A stretch of 64,000 nt of DNA from JABWCQ01 sp964587105 (GCA_964587105.1 CAZPKG010000006.1:124001-188000), one strand, 5' to 3'; positions 44,462 through 53,233 are shown, counted from the stretch's first letter. Made by a program: numbers and translations. Notes: generated from the sequence alone by a model not told the origin.

Positions 44462-45202
44462 TCAATTTTCCTTGCGAACTATTCGTTCAACAAGAATTTC
44501 TTCCAATGTTTTTCCGGTCCGTTCCCGTAAGTCGAGCAGCTCTTGCTTCGTCCAATCCGCGGCAAGCTGTCCGGCTTGGAGCATCATAACACGCGTGGCC
44601 ACATGCTCGACTGATTCTATCGCGTGTGTCGATAATACGACCGACCAACGCTCGGCGGCCACGCCTTCTCTCAAGAATTGTTTTAGTCTGTAGGCGGCCA
44701 CTGGATCGAGCGTGGCCAACGATTCGTCAAATACGATCAGCTTCGGTTCGCCGATCAGCGCCGCGAGAATGCCGATCTTCGCGCGCATTCCCTGTGAATA
44801 GGTTTCAATCGGATCATCGAGTCGTTCATGTATCTCAATCAGTTCCGCAAGCGGTGCAATCCCATCGCGCCACACCGGACAGGATTTTGTTCCGGCTACG
44901 AAATCCAGAACTTGATTGCCGGTCAATTTGTTAGGCAGAAGCTCCGACTCGATGGCGTAACCGATACACTGCTTCGCTCTTACAGGCTCGCGGAGCATGT
45001 CGATTCCGTCCACCGAAATCGTTCCGGCATTGGGCCGTATTTGTCCGCAAAGGCATTTCAAAAACGACGTCTTGCCCGAACCGTTTGCGCCGATCAGTCC
45101 GATAAACTCACCGAACTCCGCGGTCGCTGAAATTCCCCGCACAGCTTCGCGAGTTCCGTAGCGCTTAACAAGGCCTTGCACAGTAAACACGGTGCGGCTC
45201 AT
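44462..45202 (-). CDS. ABC transporter ATP-binding subunit
   Basis: 246 residues from ATG 45202, which overlaps the permease stop by 4 bases; a longer frame to 45544 is an artefact inside the permease gene. Walker A is GANGSGKTS, signature YSQGMRAKIGIL, Walker B KLIVFDES with glutamate before SLATLDP, and H-loop VVLSTHAIESVEH. Pairs with the permease to form an exporter, substrate unknown (ABC-2-like). Confidence 0.93.
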   Translation of the reverse strand: MSRTVFTVQGLVKRYGTREAVRGISATAEFGEFIGLIGANGSGKTSFLKCLCGQIRPNAGTISVDGIDMLREPVRAKQCIGYAIESELLPNKLTGNQVLDFVAGTKSCPVWRDGIAPLAELIEIHERLDDPIETYSQGMRAKIGILAALIGEPKLIVFDESLATLDPVAAYRLKQFLREGVAAERWSVVLSTHAIESVEHVATRVMMLQAGQLAADWTKQELLDLRERTGKTLEEILVERIVRKEN

Positions 45203-46380
45203 TGCGCTTGCCCGCCATAACCGAACTCCCACGCGCCCCAACCGCGTTCGATTAGCCACACCGAACACAATCCTGCTCCGAGAATCGGGCCGAACAACGG
45301 CGCTTGCATCGCAACGATGCCGACTCCGAGCGCCGCAGTCAATGTGAACATCGTCTGCTTCAATCGAGACATCGGAAACGCGAGCGCGATCAAAATCTTC
45401 AAGAACAACAACGCGGTGACAGCGCACAACGCCCCCAGAACCGCGAGAAACCAGTAGCCGCCTTCTTGTACAAAAAGCGCCGCAAGAACGATTGGCGACG
45501 CGCAAAGCACAGGCAGCAGAACTCCCCACTTTGCGTTGGCCCAAACGAGTCTGCGAAAAGTCAATGGCAAAGAACGGCTGAGACCGAATAGCGTTTCAAG
45601 TCGCGGCTCCAAACCTGAACTTAGCAGTATTGGGATCATCGCCGCACCGATCAACAAAAGCTGTGGCTGAGATTCGCGCAGTGCGAATATCGTTGTACCA
45701 ATTGCGATGCCGCTTGCGGCGATTAAGAGCGACCACAATTTAATCGGCTTCGAGTCTGCCAGCGCAGCTGATGCAAGTTGGCGCGTTATCGGATCAGCAA
45801 ACAAAGCCGGCAAAGTGCGCAGAAGAGCGCTGTCTCGAAGTTGCCGCTTATCGCTTGTCGTCTGTTCCGGCGGATCAAGCAGTCTATTCCAATTTAGAAC
45901 AGCGCGCGCGCAAACAACCAGAACGGGCAACGTCCACACCAGCGCGAAATTGAGCGGCTTCACGCGCGCGCTGTGTATATCGAGCGACATAATATCAATC
46001 AGCGGAATCGTCGTCACCGCAGAAATCAACAGCGCCGCATAAAGAGCTTTGCGCAGCGCCCAGTGTGCGTGCAAGTTGCTTGCGATGGGCAGCGACTTCG
46101 GCCACCCGTCGCGATCCGCAAGCCGCACGGCGAGCGGGTTCGCGCGCGCAATCAATAGTGCAATAGCTGCGGCGGCATAAGGCAAAGCGTCCAGCGCGGA
46201 TTGGAAGCGGTCACCAAACTTCGCTGCGGCATCTGTGACCATTTGATACTGAAACCCCAACAGCATCAGCGCCACGAACATCAGCAGCGCGAGATCGGTC
46301 AGAACGTCTTTAGGAAACCGTCGCGCGTCGCGCCACCAATTCAGCGCATGCGCCCATGCTATGCGCTCGGGTGACGGCAC
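45199..46380 (-). CDS. ABC transporter permease
   Basis: 393 residues with about nine hydrophobic segments, for example LALLMFVALMLLGFQYQ, LLIAASGIAIGTTIFAL, LLIGAAMIPILLSS, LAVLGALCAVTALLFLKILI and LTAALGVGIVAMQAP. Arginine-rich loops lie between. No named family recognised; assigned from its overlap with the ATPase gene and its membrane topology. Confidence 0.82.
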   Translation of the reverse strand: MPSPERIAWAHALNWWRDARRFPKDVLTDLALLMFVALMLLGFQYQMVTDAAAKFGDRFQSALDALPYAAAAIALLIARANPLAVRLADRDGWPKSLPIASNLHAHWALRKALYAALLISAVTTIPLIDIMSLDIHSARVKPLNFALVWTLPVLVVCARAVLNWNRLLDPPEQTTSDKRQLRDSALLRTLPALFADPITRQLASAALADSKPIKLWSLLIAASGIAIGTTIFALRESQPQLLLIGAAMIPILLSSGLEPRLETLFGLSRSLPLTFRRLVWANAKWGVLLPVLCASPIVLAALFVQEGGYWFLAVLGALCAVTALLFLKILIALAFPMSRLKQTMFTLTAALGVGIVAMQAPLFGPILGAGLCSVWLIERGWGAWEFGYGGQAQ

Positions 46381-46385
46381 GTTGC

Positions 46386-46889
46386 TTACCTTAATTCTGT
46401 CGCGAGTTCCGTTTGGCGCACGTGGCCGGGGAAATCGTGTTGATGTGTGTCAAAATTTGCGTCTTTATCGCTCACCGATTCGGCAACTTTGCCGATTTTT
46501 TCGAGATAGAATCCGCCCCACGAATTGCGCATCATGTTGGCCGACGATTCATCGGGAAAACCTGTGGCTTTCATGTGCAAAGTGGTTTTTCCGGCTTGCG
46601 GTTCGAGTGTGAATTCGAGCCGGACGAGATAGCTTCCTTCTTCGGGTTCTTCGGGATTGACGGGCATCGGCGCGAGCGTGGCGATGCGTTCGCACACGTC
46701 GTAGAGCAGAATTTCGGCTTCGGCGAGATCGCCCTCTTCGGTACGCGCGCGCATTTTCCCGCCGACGCACGCATCGTTCTGCACCCAGCGGTTGCCGTCC
46801 CACTGCGTCAAATATTTAGGATCCGTCAGCGCCAGCCAAAGCTTCTTCGCCGACGCGTTGGTAGTGTGTTTTAATTCAAATGTGTGCAT
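46386..46889 (-). CDS. SRPBCC/AHSA1-type protein
   Basis: 167 residues. START-like helix-grip fold: FELKHTTNASAKKLWLALTD, YLTQWDGNRWVQNDACVGGK, YDVCERIATLAPMP, LEFTLEPQAGKTTLHMKATG and WGGFYLEKIGKVAESV. AHSA1-like proteins bind lipids or partner proteins; ligand unknown. Sits 3 bases after the AbiC-like gene and 5 before the ABC permease. Confidence 0.85.
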   Translation of the reverse strand: MHTFELKHTTNASAKKLWLALTDPKYLTQWDGNRWVQNDACVGGKMRARTEEGDLAEAEILLYDVCERIATLAPMPVNPEEPEEGSYLVRLEFTLEPQAGKTTLHMKATGFPDESSANMMRNSWGGFYLEKIGKVAESVSDKDANFDTHQHDFPGHVRQTELATELR

Positions 46890-46892
46890 GGG

Positions 46893-47711
46893 TTATTGAA
46901 ACGCTTTCATCTTTTCCAAATAGTTCTCTTCTTCGCCAAAAGCACGTGGTTCATACCGCAAAACAAGGCTCTTTGACACCAAATCCCCAAAACTAACATG
47001 CTTTAGAATTGCGTATTTTTCGGCAAGTGGCTTAAATTTCTCAACACCGTATCTGTTTAGACAGTTAAGAAAAAGAATTGTTAGTTCATAATCTGAAATC
47101 TGAGCGCGAGCTACTTTTGAGTAAAATTCTTTGTTCTCCACTCCCTCGCTCGTCTCAATCATTTTGAAAATGTTGTAGAGGCTACGAAAATAGTGACCAA
47201 GATCGCCTCGTCTCTTTGAATAGATAAACATATAGGCTTCAAGAATTTGATCATTGATGTCGGTGTTGGGGTAATATTGCCGAAGATGTTTTAGTTGATC
47301 TCGAATTTCCGTTTCGAAAAATTGAAAGCACTCACGGCCATGCATAGTTGTATAATCTCTAATCGCTCCGTCTCGCCTTTTCTCAATATCGAGCGCGCTC
47401 ACGAACTGGTTGTGCAAACTTAACATTTGAAAGAATGTCGCTTCAAACTGTTGCTTCGCAAGCGTTTCATTCTGTTTTCGAATTTCTTCTTGTTGCGTTC
47501 TGATCGCAAGAAGGGCACCCGCAAACGCAAAACCAGTAAAAAGTGCGTTTATGGCTCCGAACATATCTCCAAACTGACCGCGACGTTCCGGTGATTCACA
47601 ATTAGCTACAATTATCCACCCGGAGAGCGCCCAAAGCAGAAGCGCCGTTCCAAATAGTATTGCGATCCACTTCCTTAGCGAGAATCTATGAACATCTTTA
47701 CTCTCCGCCAA
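46893..47711 (-). CDS. Putative phage abortive infection protein (AbiC-like)
   Basis: 272 residues. Two membrane helices at the N-terminus (WIAILFGTALLLWALSGWII and ALFTGFAFAGALLAIRTQQ), then IRKQNETLAKQQFEATFFQM and LSLHNQFVSALDIEKRR, the core pattern of the putative phage abortive infection family; the C-terminal half is helical (RRGDLGHYFRSLYNIFKMI). Such proteins are thought to kill or arrest the cell on phage attack. Overlaps the HEPN gene upstream by 14 bases. AT-rich DNA suggests transfer. Function inferred from family. Confidence 0.85.
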   Translation of the reverse strand: MAESKDVHRFSLRKWIAILFGTALLLWALSGWIIVANCESPERRGQFGDMFGAINALFTGFAFAGALLAIRTQQEEIRKQNETLAKQQFEATFFQMLSLHNQFVSALDIEKRRDGAIRDYTTMHGRECFQFFETEIRDQLKHLRQYYPNTDINDQILEAYMFIYSKRRGDLGHYFRSLYNIFKMIETSEGVENKEFYSKVARAQISDYELTILFLNCLNRYGVEKFKPLAEKYAILKHVSFGDLVSKSLVLRYEPRAFGEEENYLEKMKAFQ

Positions 47712-48078
47712 GTATCTCCCTCCCCAACTTCAGAAATGCTTCTGCTCTTTCTATTTGCAATGCTGCAGCTGTTTCGTCCTCATCAAAACCAAGATCGTAG
47801 TCTGCGTTGTTGCGCTCGTCAAAGCCGTTGGTTAAATAACGGTGAAACTCTTTGTCAATCTTTCCTGTTTTGATCCAAGAAGTGTGAAAGGCAGAAATTA
47901 GCGCAGCATGGCTTTTGAATTTCTTGTTTTCTTCAAGCATCAGCGCGGTTACGACGTAGAACATCACATAGTAAGCAAATGCGCTCGTGGTTTCGTAGTA
48001 ACCTTCCTTGAAGCAAATTTTTGTGGCACCCAACCGTTCTTCGGCCTTCTTAAGCCAAGCTTCTTGGTCTCTTGTCAC
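47698..48078 (-). CDS. HEPN-domain protein, module 1
   Basis: 126 residues. HEPN helical bundle: WLKKAEERLGATKICFKEG, YYETTSAFAYYVMFYVVTAL, SHAALISAFHTSWIKTGKID and RNNADYDLGFDEDETAAALQ. The catalytic Rx4-6H motif of active HEPN ribonucleases is not seen; the conserved place holds R-N-N-A-D-Y-D. With the MNT gene it is a toxin-antitoxin-like pair in which HEPN would be the toxin and MNT its antitoxin (AMPylating in known pairs). Shares 4 bases with that gene. Confidence 0.88.
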   Translation of the reverse strand: MTRDQEAWLKKAEERLGATKICFKEGYYETTSAFAYYVMFYVVTALMLEENKKFKSHAALISAFHTSWIKTGKIDKEFHRYLTNGFDERNNADYDLGFDEDETAAALQIERAEAFLKLGREILGGE

Positions 48079-48395
48079 AGACGAACTCCTTCGTGCGACG
48101 CAATTTGAAAGACCGATCTACTCCTCGCTTCATACTGCGTCCGCGACACCACAACGGTCGAAATCAACTTATTACACTTCCCCGACAATTCGGACGTGAT
48201 GTAACTAATCCGGTCCAGTTCCTTACTATGCTCCACCTCCCCTTCCAACACAACCAGCACGTCCACGTCGGAATCTTCGGTGGCGTCACCGCGGGCTTGC
48301 GATCCGAATAGAATCAACTGCGACAACCGCTCTCCGTAAAGTTCGGTCAGCCGCTGCTTCAGTTCAGCAAGGATTGGTTTGAGGGATTCGTTCAT
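48075..48395 (-). CDS. MNT-type minimal nucleotidyltransferase, module 1
   Basis: 106 residues. Pol-beta-type active site GSQARGDATEDSDVDVLVVL (G31-S32, then D43 and D45). Known partners AMPylate or otherwise neutralise HEPN toxins. It starts 3 bases after the gyrB stop and overlaps the HEPN gene by 4 bases (ATGA). Confidence 0.92.
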   Translation of the reverse strand: MNESLKPILAELKQRLTELYGERLSQLILFGSQARGDATEDSDVDVLVVLEGEVEHSKELDRISYITSELSGKCNKLISTVVVSRTQYEARSRSVFQIASHEGVRL

Positions 48396-48398
48396 TGC

Positions 48399-50336
48399 TT
48401 ACACATCAATCGCAGTAGCATACTTCGCATTTCGTTCGATGAATTCGCGGCGCGGCTCTACGGCGTCGCCCATGAGCATGGAGAAGACGTGGTCGGCGGC
48501 GGCGGCGTCTTCTAAGGTGACGGCGAGTAATGTGCGGTTGGCGGGATCCATCGTGGTCTCCCAGAGCTGGTCGGGATTCATTTCACCGAGTCCCTTGTAG
48601 CGCTGCACCATCACGCCCTGTTGCGATCCGCCGAACTCTTTTTGAATGATTGCGTCGCGCTCGACTTCGTCCATCGCGTAACGCTTCTTCTTTGCTTTGG
48701 AAATTCCGTAGAGCGGCGGCTGGGCGATAAACATCTTGCCTTGCTCAATCAACGGACGCTGATAGCGGAAGAAGAACGTGAGCAAGAGCGTGCGAATGTG
48801 CTGGCCGTCCACGTCCGCGTCGGTCATGATGATGATTTTTCCGTAGCGGCACTTCTCGATTTCGAAATCATCTTCCGTCGCGATACCCGCACCGATGGCC
48901 GTGATAAGCGTGCGCAATTCTTCGTTGGCGAGAATTTTATCCAAGCGCGCTTTTTCGACGTTGATGACTTTTCCGCGCAGAGGCAGAATCGCCTGAAACT
49001 CGCGGTTGCGTCCCTGCTTGGCCGATCCGCCTGCCGAGTCACCCTCGACGATGTAGAGTTCGGATTTGCCGACGTCTTTCGTTGAGCAATCGGCGAGCTT
49101 GCCCGGCAAGCTTCCCGATTCGAGCGCGGTTTTGCGGCGCGTCAAATCGCGGGCTTTGCGCGCGGCTTCGCGGGCGCGCGCGGCCAAGATGGTTTTTTCA
49201 ATCAGCTTCTTGGCTTCGTGCGGATGCTCTTCAAAATATTCGCCGAGTTTTTCGTTGACGATCTGCTCGACGATGCCTTTGATTTCGCTGTTGCCGAGTT
49301 TGGTTTTGGTCTGACCTTCAAACTGCGGCTCCTGCACGCGCACAGAAATCACGGCCGTCAAGCCTTCGCGCACGTCGTCGCCCGAAAGCGCCATCTTGTC
49401 GTTCTTGAAGAGCTTGTTTTTCGCCGCGTAGTTGTTCAGCGTGCGCGTCAACGCCGCTTTGAAACCGACTAAGTGCGTGCCGCCTTCAATCGTGTGAATG
49501 TTGTTGACGTAGGTCACAATGTTTTCGGTGTAACCGTCGTTATACTGCATCGCGATTTCAACGGGCACGCCCTCGCGTTCGGCAGCGAAATAGATCGGCT
49601 TGCTTTGCAGCGGTGTGCGGTTTTCGTCGAGATATTTCACGAACTCGGCGATGCCGCCCTTGAACTCGAACGTATCTTTGCGGCCGTCGCGCTTGTCTTC
49701 GGCTTCAATTTTCAAACCGCGATTCAAATACGCGAGTTCGCGCAGACGCTCAAGCAGCGTGTCGAAATTGAATTCGGTGATTTTGAAAATCTGCGAGTCG
49801 GGCATGAACGTCGTGGTCGTGCCGCGTCCGCGCGCTTTGCCGGCCTCTTGCACTGGTGTCGTCGGCACACCGCGCGCGTAGCTTTGCGTGTAGCGCATAC
49901 CGTCGCGCACAACTTCGACTTTCACCCACTCGGAGAGCGCGTTCACAACCGACACACCCACGCCGTGCAGACCGCCGGAGACTTTGTAGGAATCCTTGTC
50001 GAATTTTCCGCCCGCGTGCAGGATCGTCATCACGACTTCGAGCGACGATTTCTTCTCGACGGGATGCATCTCGACGGGAATGCCGCGTCCGTTGTCGCGC
50101 ACGGTGACCGAGCCGTCTTGATTGACGCTCATTTCGATATCCGTGCAGTGTCCGGCCATGGCTTCGTCCACGGAGTTGTCCACGACTTCATACACGAGGT
50201 GGTGCAATCCGCGCACACCGATGTCGCCGATATACATGGCCGGGCGTTTGCGAACGGCCTCAAGCCCCTTAAGCACCGTAATAGACGATGCGCCGTAATC
50301 TTTGCTCACTTTGCTTTCAAATATTGTTTCGGACAT
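48399..50336 (-). CDS. gyrB: DNA gyrase subunit B
   Basis: 645 residues. ATPase subunit of gyrase. Seen: LEAVRKRPAMYIGDIGVRGL, VYEVVDNSVDEAMAGHC, VRDNGRGIPVEMHP, GGLHGVGVSVVNALSEW, the TOPRIM block IVEGDSAGGSAKQGRNREFQ and the DxD of MTDADVDGQHIRTL, and C-terminal QRYKGLGEMNPDQLWETTMD. Unusually it lies between two MNT-HEPN modules (gaps 12 and 3 bases), not beside gyrA or recF. GyrB is the type without a large C-terminal insertion. Confidence 0.98.
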   Translation of the reverse strand: MSETIFESKVSKDYGASSITVLKGLEAVRKRPAMYIGDIGVRGLHHLVYEVVDNSVDEAMAGHCTDIEMSVNQDGSVTVRDNGRGIPVEMHPVEKKSSLEVVMTILHAGGKFDKDSYKVSGGLHGVGVSVVNALSEWVKVEVVRDGMRYTQSYARGVPTTPVQEAGKARGRGTTTTFMPDSQIFKITEFNFDTLLERLRELAYLNRGLKIEAEDKRDGRKDTFEFKGGIAEFVKYLDENRTPLQSKPIYFAAEREGVPVEIAMQYNDGYTENIVTYVNNIHTIEGGTHLVGFKAALTRTLNNYAAKNKLFKNDKMALSGDDVREGLTAVISVRVQEPQFEGQTKTKLGNSEIKGIVEQIVNEKLGEYFEEHPHEAKKLIEKTILAARAREAARKARDLTRRKTALESGSLPGKLADCSTKDVGKSELYIVEGDSAGGSAKQGRNREFQAILPLRGKVINVEKARLDKILANEELRTLITAIGAGIATEDDFEIEKCRYGKIIIMTDADVDGQHIRTLLLTFFFRYQRPLIEQGKMFIAQPPLYGISKAKKKRYAMDEVERDAIIQKEFGGSQQGVMVQRYKGLGEMNPDQLWETTMDPANRTLLAVTLEDAAAADHVFSMLMGDAVEPRREFIERNAKYATAIDV

Positions 50337-50348
50337 GTGGTTCTAATC

Positions 50349-50744
50349 TTATTCTTCTTCTGTTGAGACTCCGCCAAACCATGCTTCACCTAGTTCAACG
50401 AAAAGGTTTGCATCTTGAATCAAGGTTTGCGTTTCTTCATTCGACACTTTTACGACATAATCATAGTCCGCAGTTCCACGAACTTTGTACGCATCGAGAA
50501 GTTTTCGGTGATATGTATTGGGGATTCTGCTATCTTTCTTGGCCAACTTACCAAACGCGCTGATTACTGCGGTGTGTTTCGAAAAATCTTGGTCGAAGTC
50601 AATCAAAATCGCTCTTACAACACAAAACATTGCATAATATGAGCGCGAACATGCGCCGCGTATGATCCCATCACGCAACATCTGGTGGGCGTATTGGGCG
50701 CCTTGCTTCGCTTCTATCAATAGAGCGCGCTGCTCTGAGTTCAT
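50349..50744 (-). CDS. HEPN-domain protein, module 2
   Basis: 131 residues. LLIEAKQGAQYAHQMLRDGI, SRSYYAMFCVVRAILIDFDQ, SKHTAVISAFGKLAKKDSRI and KVRGTADYDYVVKVSNEETQ are the HEPN pattern, with R-G-T-A-D-Y-D where an active Rx4-6H would lie. Overlaps the MNT gene by 4 bases and ends 12 bases before gyrB. Confidence 0.88.
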   Translation of the reverse strand: MNSEQRALLIEAKQGAQYAHQMLRDGIIRGACSRSYYAMFCVVRAILIDFDQDFSKHTAVISAFGKLAKKDSRIPNTYHRKLLDAYKVRGTADYDYVVKVSNEETQTLIQDANLFVELGEAWFGGVSTEEE

Positions 50745-51061
50745 ATTGCTATGCCTTCACGATGAACGTTGCGCATCAGTGAATCACCGTTACCTCTGTA
50801 ACGATGTTCCGGAACAACTATCCATTGAATGACTACATCATGATCGAGGCAAATTGCAGCAATTTTTTCCAGAACTTCGTCTCCGTCGTCCTCTCGCTCT
50901 ACCTCCCCTTTCAATACGACCAGCACATCAATATCCGAATCCTCTTCAGCATCGCCTCTTGCTTGCGAACCGAACAGCACGAGCTTACTTAGTCGCTCGC
51001 CATAGTGCGCGGCGAGCGCTTCGCGGAGTTCGTCTAAGATCGGTTTTAGTTTCGGATTCAT
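50741..51061 (-). CDS. MNT-type nucleotidyltransferase, module 2
   Basis: 106 residues. GSQARGDAEEDSDIDVLVVL active site; N-terminal helix PILDELREALAAHYGERLSK. It resembles module 1 strongly. ATG overlaps the lipoprotein gene stop by 4 bases, and its end overlaps the HEPN start by 4. Antitoxin role inferred from the family. Confidence 0.92.
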   Translation of the reverse strand: MNPKLKPILDELREALAAHYGERLSKLVLFGSQARGDAEEDSDIDVLVVLKGEVEREDDGDEVLEKIAAICLDHDVVIQWIVVPEHRYRGNGDSLMRNVHREGIAI

Positions 51062-51783
51062 TTCACGCTAAGCTTCAGGCCGCTAATAAGTTCGTCTATG
51101 TTCTCGAGCGGCGGAGTGTATGTTCCGTCTTCGAGAATGTCAAGCTGTTCGTTCAGGTACTCGGCATAGAGTTCCGCCGAGTTGAGCGTCTCGATTTCAT
51201 CGGCGCTCAGGTCGTGTGATTGCACGCGAATTCCTTCGGCTTCAACGGGCCAGTAGGCCGCAATCCAATAGCGTTGGTCGGTGGACAAACCTTGCAGCGT
51301 GTAGAACAGCCGTCCGTTTTCGACGAGGCAATTGTCCTGCGCGTACATCGACACGGCGCGCACCGCTTTCCAGTCTTCTCCGCAGACCGCGGCGATGCTG
51401 CAATAGAAAATGGGATAGGCTTCGACTGCTGGAAGTATTTCGGGAAAGCGAACGACGTCGCCGCTCACCGCAGCCTTCAAATCGCTCAAGCGTTTGTCAA
51501 ACTCTTCGCGCTCGGCTCCGTGAAAGATCGCGCGGTATTTTTTGATCTCGAAGACGCGGATTTGAGATTCTTGCGGACTGAACCACGGCGTCAACGAATC
51601 TTCGACGTGCGCGAAACAAATATGCTCCGGCCAACCATTTAGGAACGGCGGCTCGTCTGAGTGATTTGCGATGGCGGAGACGCTTCGTGCCGCAAACGGT
51701 TTGTCGCTTTCGCCTTTCCACTGCGCAATCTGCCGTGACCCCGCACATCCCACCACAAAAATCAAACACAACAGCCAGCGCAT
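51058..51783 (-). CDS. Lipoprotein of unknown function
   Basis: 241 residues from ATG 51783: MRWLLCLIFVVGCAGSRQIA has a good lipobox (VVGC, cysteine 13). The preceding in-frame stretch to 51813 lies in the upstream gene. Body: WPEHICFAHVEDSLTPWFSP, FEIKKYRAIFHGAEREEF, EILPAVEAYPIFYCSIAAV and a C-terminal acidic ENIDELISGL. Not recognised. Start overlaps the upstream stop by one base (TAATG); it sits between two MNT-HEPN modules. Confidence 0.75.
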   Translation of the reverse strand: MRWLLCLIFVVGCAGSRQIAQWKGESDKPFAARSVSAIANHSDEPPFLNGWPEHICFAHVEDSLTPWFSPQESQIRVFEIKKYRAIFHGAEREEFDKRLSDLKAAVSGDVVRFPEILPAVEAYPIFYCSIAAVCGEDWKAVRAVSMYAQDNCLVENGRLFYTLQGLSTDQRYWIAAYWPVEAEGIRVQSHDLSADEIETLNSAELYAEYLNEQLDILEDGTYTPPLENIDELISGLKLSVK

Positions 51784-52436
51784 TATGCGGCGACTCTTTT
51801 CCTGTCGAGCCACATCGCGACCAAACTGAACACGACGTACATCATCAGCCCCATTCCGGCAAGCGCGGTGGTGTTGGGCGGCGCTTCACCGGAGAACGTG
51901 GTCATGGCAAACGTGCCGAGCAGAAACAAACAGAAAATCGGCATTCCCCATGTGCCGAGTTTTCCGGAAGGCTTCGTAGCTTTCAAGTAGATCAACAAGC
52001 CACCGAGCAGACAAGCGCATTCGAGCGCGACGGTGCCGATTTTGCTGTTCCACAAACCAAGCCCCACCATCGGTGAATCTCCGAACGCGAGCGGTAAATC
52101 GGGAATGTGTACGGGCACATCGAGAAACCAATGCGAGAGCGCAACTGCGCCGAGAATCAATCCCGCGCGCGCATTCCAAACGAATCGCGCAATGACATAA
52201 ACCACCGCGCTCCACACAACAGCCATCAGCAAGCTGTGCGTGTAGGGATAAGAAACAAAGTTCAGCGGACTGGCGGCGGTGTGTCCGGGATGAATCTCAA
52301 CTTTTTCGATTCCGGCCAGCACAAACAGAGTCCACAAAATATCCACGACCTGCGATGCGGCAAACAACCAACCCAGCGAAAGCTTAGGCTCAACTTTTTT
52401 CGCCGCCAGCGCAACGCCGTAATGTCCGATAAACAA
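51783..52436 (-). CDS. Membrane protein, YdjM-like
   Basis: 217 residues, six or more helices. MFIGHYGVALAAKKVEPKLS at the start, then HPGHTAASPLNFVSYPYTHS and ALSHWFLDVPVHIPD, a pattern of histidines and aspartate near membrane helices typical of the YdjM/LexA-regulated metal-dependent-hydrolase membrane family. Activity unproven. Starts 11 bases after the HEPN module 3 gene. Confidence 0.75.
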   Translation of the reverse strand: MFIGHYGVALAAKKVEPKLSLGWLFAASQVVDILWTLFVLAGIEKVEIHPGHTAASPLNFVSYPYTHSLLMAVVWSAVVYVIARFVWNARAGLILGAVALSHWFLDVPVHIPDLPLAFGDSPMVGLGLWNSKIGTVALECACLLGGLLIYLKATKPSGKLGTWGMPIFCLFLLGTFAMTTFSGEAPPNTTALAGMGLMMYVVFSLVAMWLDRKRVAA

Positions 52437-52447
52437 ATTGCTTCTCC

Positions 52448-52849
52448 CTAAACATCTTCGTCTTCGTCGCTCACATCGCCCAATCGCTCGTTTGCAAGTT
52501 CGACAAATCGCTCTGCGTAGTTTACCAACTCGATGGCATCTTCTTTTGTGATTGAGACCATTACATCGTAGTCGGCAATATTTCTTCTTTCAAACGCTGC
52601 GGAGAGAATTTTGTGATACTCTCGGGGCAGCCCTTCTTCCAAAACCACTCTTTGACCGAATGCGCTAATGACCGCTGAGTGTTTGCTAAACTCCAGGCCC
52701 TTTTCAAGCACAAAAGCTGTTGCAATGTGGAACATCGCGTAGTATGCTCGATTACATGCCGACCTGTAGTCTTTTTCTTCAGCATTTCGGCGAGCAGTCC
52801 GGGCTTCGCGCTTAGCTACTAAAAGTAACTCGATTTGTTTGGGTGTCAA
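52448..52849 (-). CDS. HEPN-domain protein, module 3
   Basis: 133 residues. LLLVAKREARTARRNAEEKD, CNRAYYAMFHIATAFVLEKG, SKHSAVISAFGQRVVLEEGL and FERRNIADYDVMVSITKEDA. R-N-I-A-D-Y-D occupies the motif position. C-terminus acidic (GDVSDEDEDV). Overlaps the MNT gene by 4 bases, as in modules 1 and 2. Confidence 0.88.
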   Translation of the reverse strand: MTPKQIELLLVAKREARTARRNAEEKDYRSACNRAYYAMFHIATAFVLEKGLEFSKHSAVISAFGQRVVLEEGLPREYHKILSAAFERRNIADYDVMVSITKEDAIELVNYAERFVELANERLGDVSDEDEDV

Positions 52850-53163
52850 ATCGCTCTACCCTGATTTCGAATGTTTCTAATCAGCAACCCTTTGTCGTCT
52901 TCAAATCGCCTATCGGACGCATAGATACACGAAATCGTGACTGCGTATTTGAGTCCAATTTCCGCAGTGGTGTCAATTGCAAATCTGCTTTCGTTGAATG
53001 GATTTACATGTCCCTTCAACACCACCAACACGTCATAATCTGAATCGGGATCGTTGTCACCGCGTGCGCGTGAACCGAACAGCACGAGTTTCACCAACCG
53101 GTCTCCATATAACTCACGGAGCCGTTCATTCAGTTCTTGAAGTACTGCGTCTTGATTTGACAT
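52846..53163 (-). CDS. MNT-type nucleotidyltransferase, module 3
   Basis: 105 residues from ATG 53163 (a GTG eight codons upstream also possible; neither has a clear ribosome site). Active site GSRARGDNDPDSDYDVLVVL; N-terminus LQELNERLRELYGDRLVKLV. First gene of the long directon 53163 to 44462 that carries gyrB. Confidence 0.9.
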   Translation of the reverse strand: MSNQDAVLQELNERLRELYGDRLVKLVLFGSRARGDNDPDSDYDVLVVLKGHVNPFNESRFAIDTTAEIGLKYAVTISCIYASDRRFEDDKGLLIRNIRNQGRAI

Positions 53164-53187
53164 GACTGTTCTGTTTTGTAAACTCAC

Positions 53188-53233
53188 TCGCTGCGCGGGT
53201 GAAGGAGAATGAATCTCTCCACCCGCGCAGCGA
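53188..53233. terminator. Strong hairpin, possible terminator
   Basis: TCGCTGCGCGGGTG at 53188-53201 pairs perfectly with CACCCGCGCAGCGA at 53220-53233 (14 pairs), with an 18-base loop that can itself fold (GGAGA/TCTC). It lies after the 53290 gene (minus strand) and before the MNT gene. A T-run is lacking, so terminator or regulatory element both fit. Confidence 0.5.

Noticed and set aside
45203..45544. N-terminal extension of the ABC ATPase frame
   Set aside because: It lies inside the permease gene, is Arg/Val-rich with no motif, and the ATGA overlap at 45202-45199 marks a normal coupled start.
49473..50366. Plus-strand frame opposite gyrB
   Set aside because: Antisense shadow of gyrB with repeated HV/RV/DF residues and no motif.
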